From Maribacter spongiicola (GTDB lineage: Bacteria > Bacteroidota > Bacteroidia > Flavobacteriales > Flavobacteriaceae), in contig NZ_SOAY01000010.1 in assembly GCF_004364165.1 (NCBI RefSeq), forward strand, positions 833,098 to 897,097: a stretch of 64,000 nucleotides of DNA, given 5' to 3'. Of this stretch, positions 63,812 to 64,000 are shown piece after piece. The position numbers and the translations under genes are program-made. The notes beneath the pieces were generated by a model. The model searched no databases, was not told the DNA's origin, and was given only the letters and a program-made list of their open reading frames with translations. Every line of letters begins with the position of its first letter. The stretch's first letter is position 1.

Positions 63812-63835
63812 AGTTGTTCTTTAATTTATAACAAT

Positions 63836-63874
63836 AAAAAAACCGTCTACTTTTAACAGTAAGACGGTTTTTTA
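63836..63874. terminator. bidirectional terminator between M61 gene and tsf
   Basis: AAAAAACCGTCT and AGACGGTTTTTT pair (12 bp) around a 13-base loop, with A/T runs on both sides. It serves two convergent genes. Confidence 0.85.
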
Positions 63875-63894
63875 TTGAGTTAGTTGAATTGTAA

Positions 63895-64000
63895 TTAACC
63901 TAATGCAACTCTTTTGAAACCAACAACCTCTAAACTAGAGTCTACTGACTTTACGTATTGAGCAACACTTTGTTTGCTGTCTTTAATGAAATCTTGGTTA
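63895..64000 (-). CDS. tsf: elongation factor Ts, C-terminal end (cut by window)
   Basis: The last 35 codons on the minus strand read ...NQDFIKDSKQSVAQYV and end VVGFKRVALG, the usual C-terminus of EF-Ts, which recycles EF-Tu. In many bacteria tsf is followed directly by pyrH and frr. Here these lie on the same strand, separated by the oppositely oriented M61 gene. No match was searched; family recognition is by eye. Confidence 0.85.
   Translation of the reverse strand, partial: NQDFIKDSKQSVAQYVKSVDSSLEVVGFKRVALG

Overview
The window is a low-GC chromosomal segment of a Flavobacteriaceae-type Bacteroidetes, probably marine. The evidence is the protein families (TamB with a lipoprotein Omp85 partner, DUF4407, PorT-like barrels, MG2/TonB-plug proteins, paired ExbD genes, a triple-tyrosine HTH sensor, a GH16 laminarinase-type lipoprotein), the lack of clear Shine-Dalgarno sequences, and several promoter elements of the Bacteroidetes type TAnnTTTG. 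Species cannot be named from the sequence. Most of the window is ordinary core genome. I see no phage, insertion sequence, CRISPR array or defence island.

Layout. 1-13.5 kb (mostly +): the C-terminal part of a TonB-domain protein, a TonB-domain lipoprotein, ruvC, a broken four-helix-bundle (S23) gene between imperfect inverted repeats, hemW, a cyclase/DUF4260/DUF4230 run, small enzymes, an ExbD pair without ExbB, a membrane MutS-like ATPase and an MG2/TonB-plug protein. 13.5-22.1 kb: a YdjM-like membrane hydrolase, then tamB-tamL on the minus strand, preceded by a 37-residue membrane micro-ORF. 22.3-26.7 kb: DUF4407 and a BlaI/BlaR1 pair with a readable operator/promoter. 26.9-31.1 kb: phnA, a run of ten heptamers, an M20 dipeptidase, tRNA-Leu with a duplicated 3' end, an alpha/beta hydrolase-OsmC fusion and DUF427. 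31.2-36.4 kb: a membrane-bound HTH sensor followed by a GH16 lipoprotein whose catalytic domain is split by an inserted domain. 36.4-37.5 kb: no large gene, but two tiny membrane-protein ORFs. 37.5-44.5 kb: kdtA/waaA, a DegT aminotransferase, galE, an exported amidohydrolase, a NagX-like acyltransferase and a beta-barrel. 44.6-51.2 kb: sucA-sucB, an aspartic protease, tatD, ansA and tRNA-Ser. 51.2-54.3 kb: a complete ExbB/ExbD/ExbD cluster and a PorT-like barrel. 54.3-64 kb: a PAP2-like protein, rpoN, asnS, an RND exporter, frr and pyrH on the minus strand, a plus-strand M61 protease, and the C-terminus of tsf at the right edge.

How the genes work together. Several units serve the cell envelope: TamB/TamL for outer-membrane protein assembly, two ExbD systems for TonB energisation, KdtA and sugar genes for lipopolysaccharide, and BlaI/BlaR1 as a membrane-stress switch. 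The HTH sensor and GH16 enzyme look like a small stand-alone glucan-sensing and degradation unit without SusC/SusD. The points most worth a second look are the nonsense-broken S23 gene with flanking inverted repeats, the interrupted GH16, the micro-ORFs, the BlaI operators that overlap the promoter, and the Cys clusters in ExbD and in the DegT protein.
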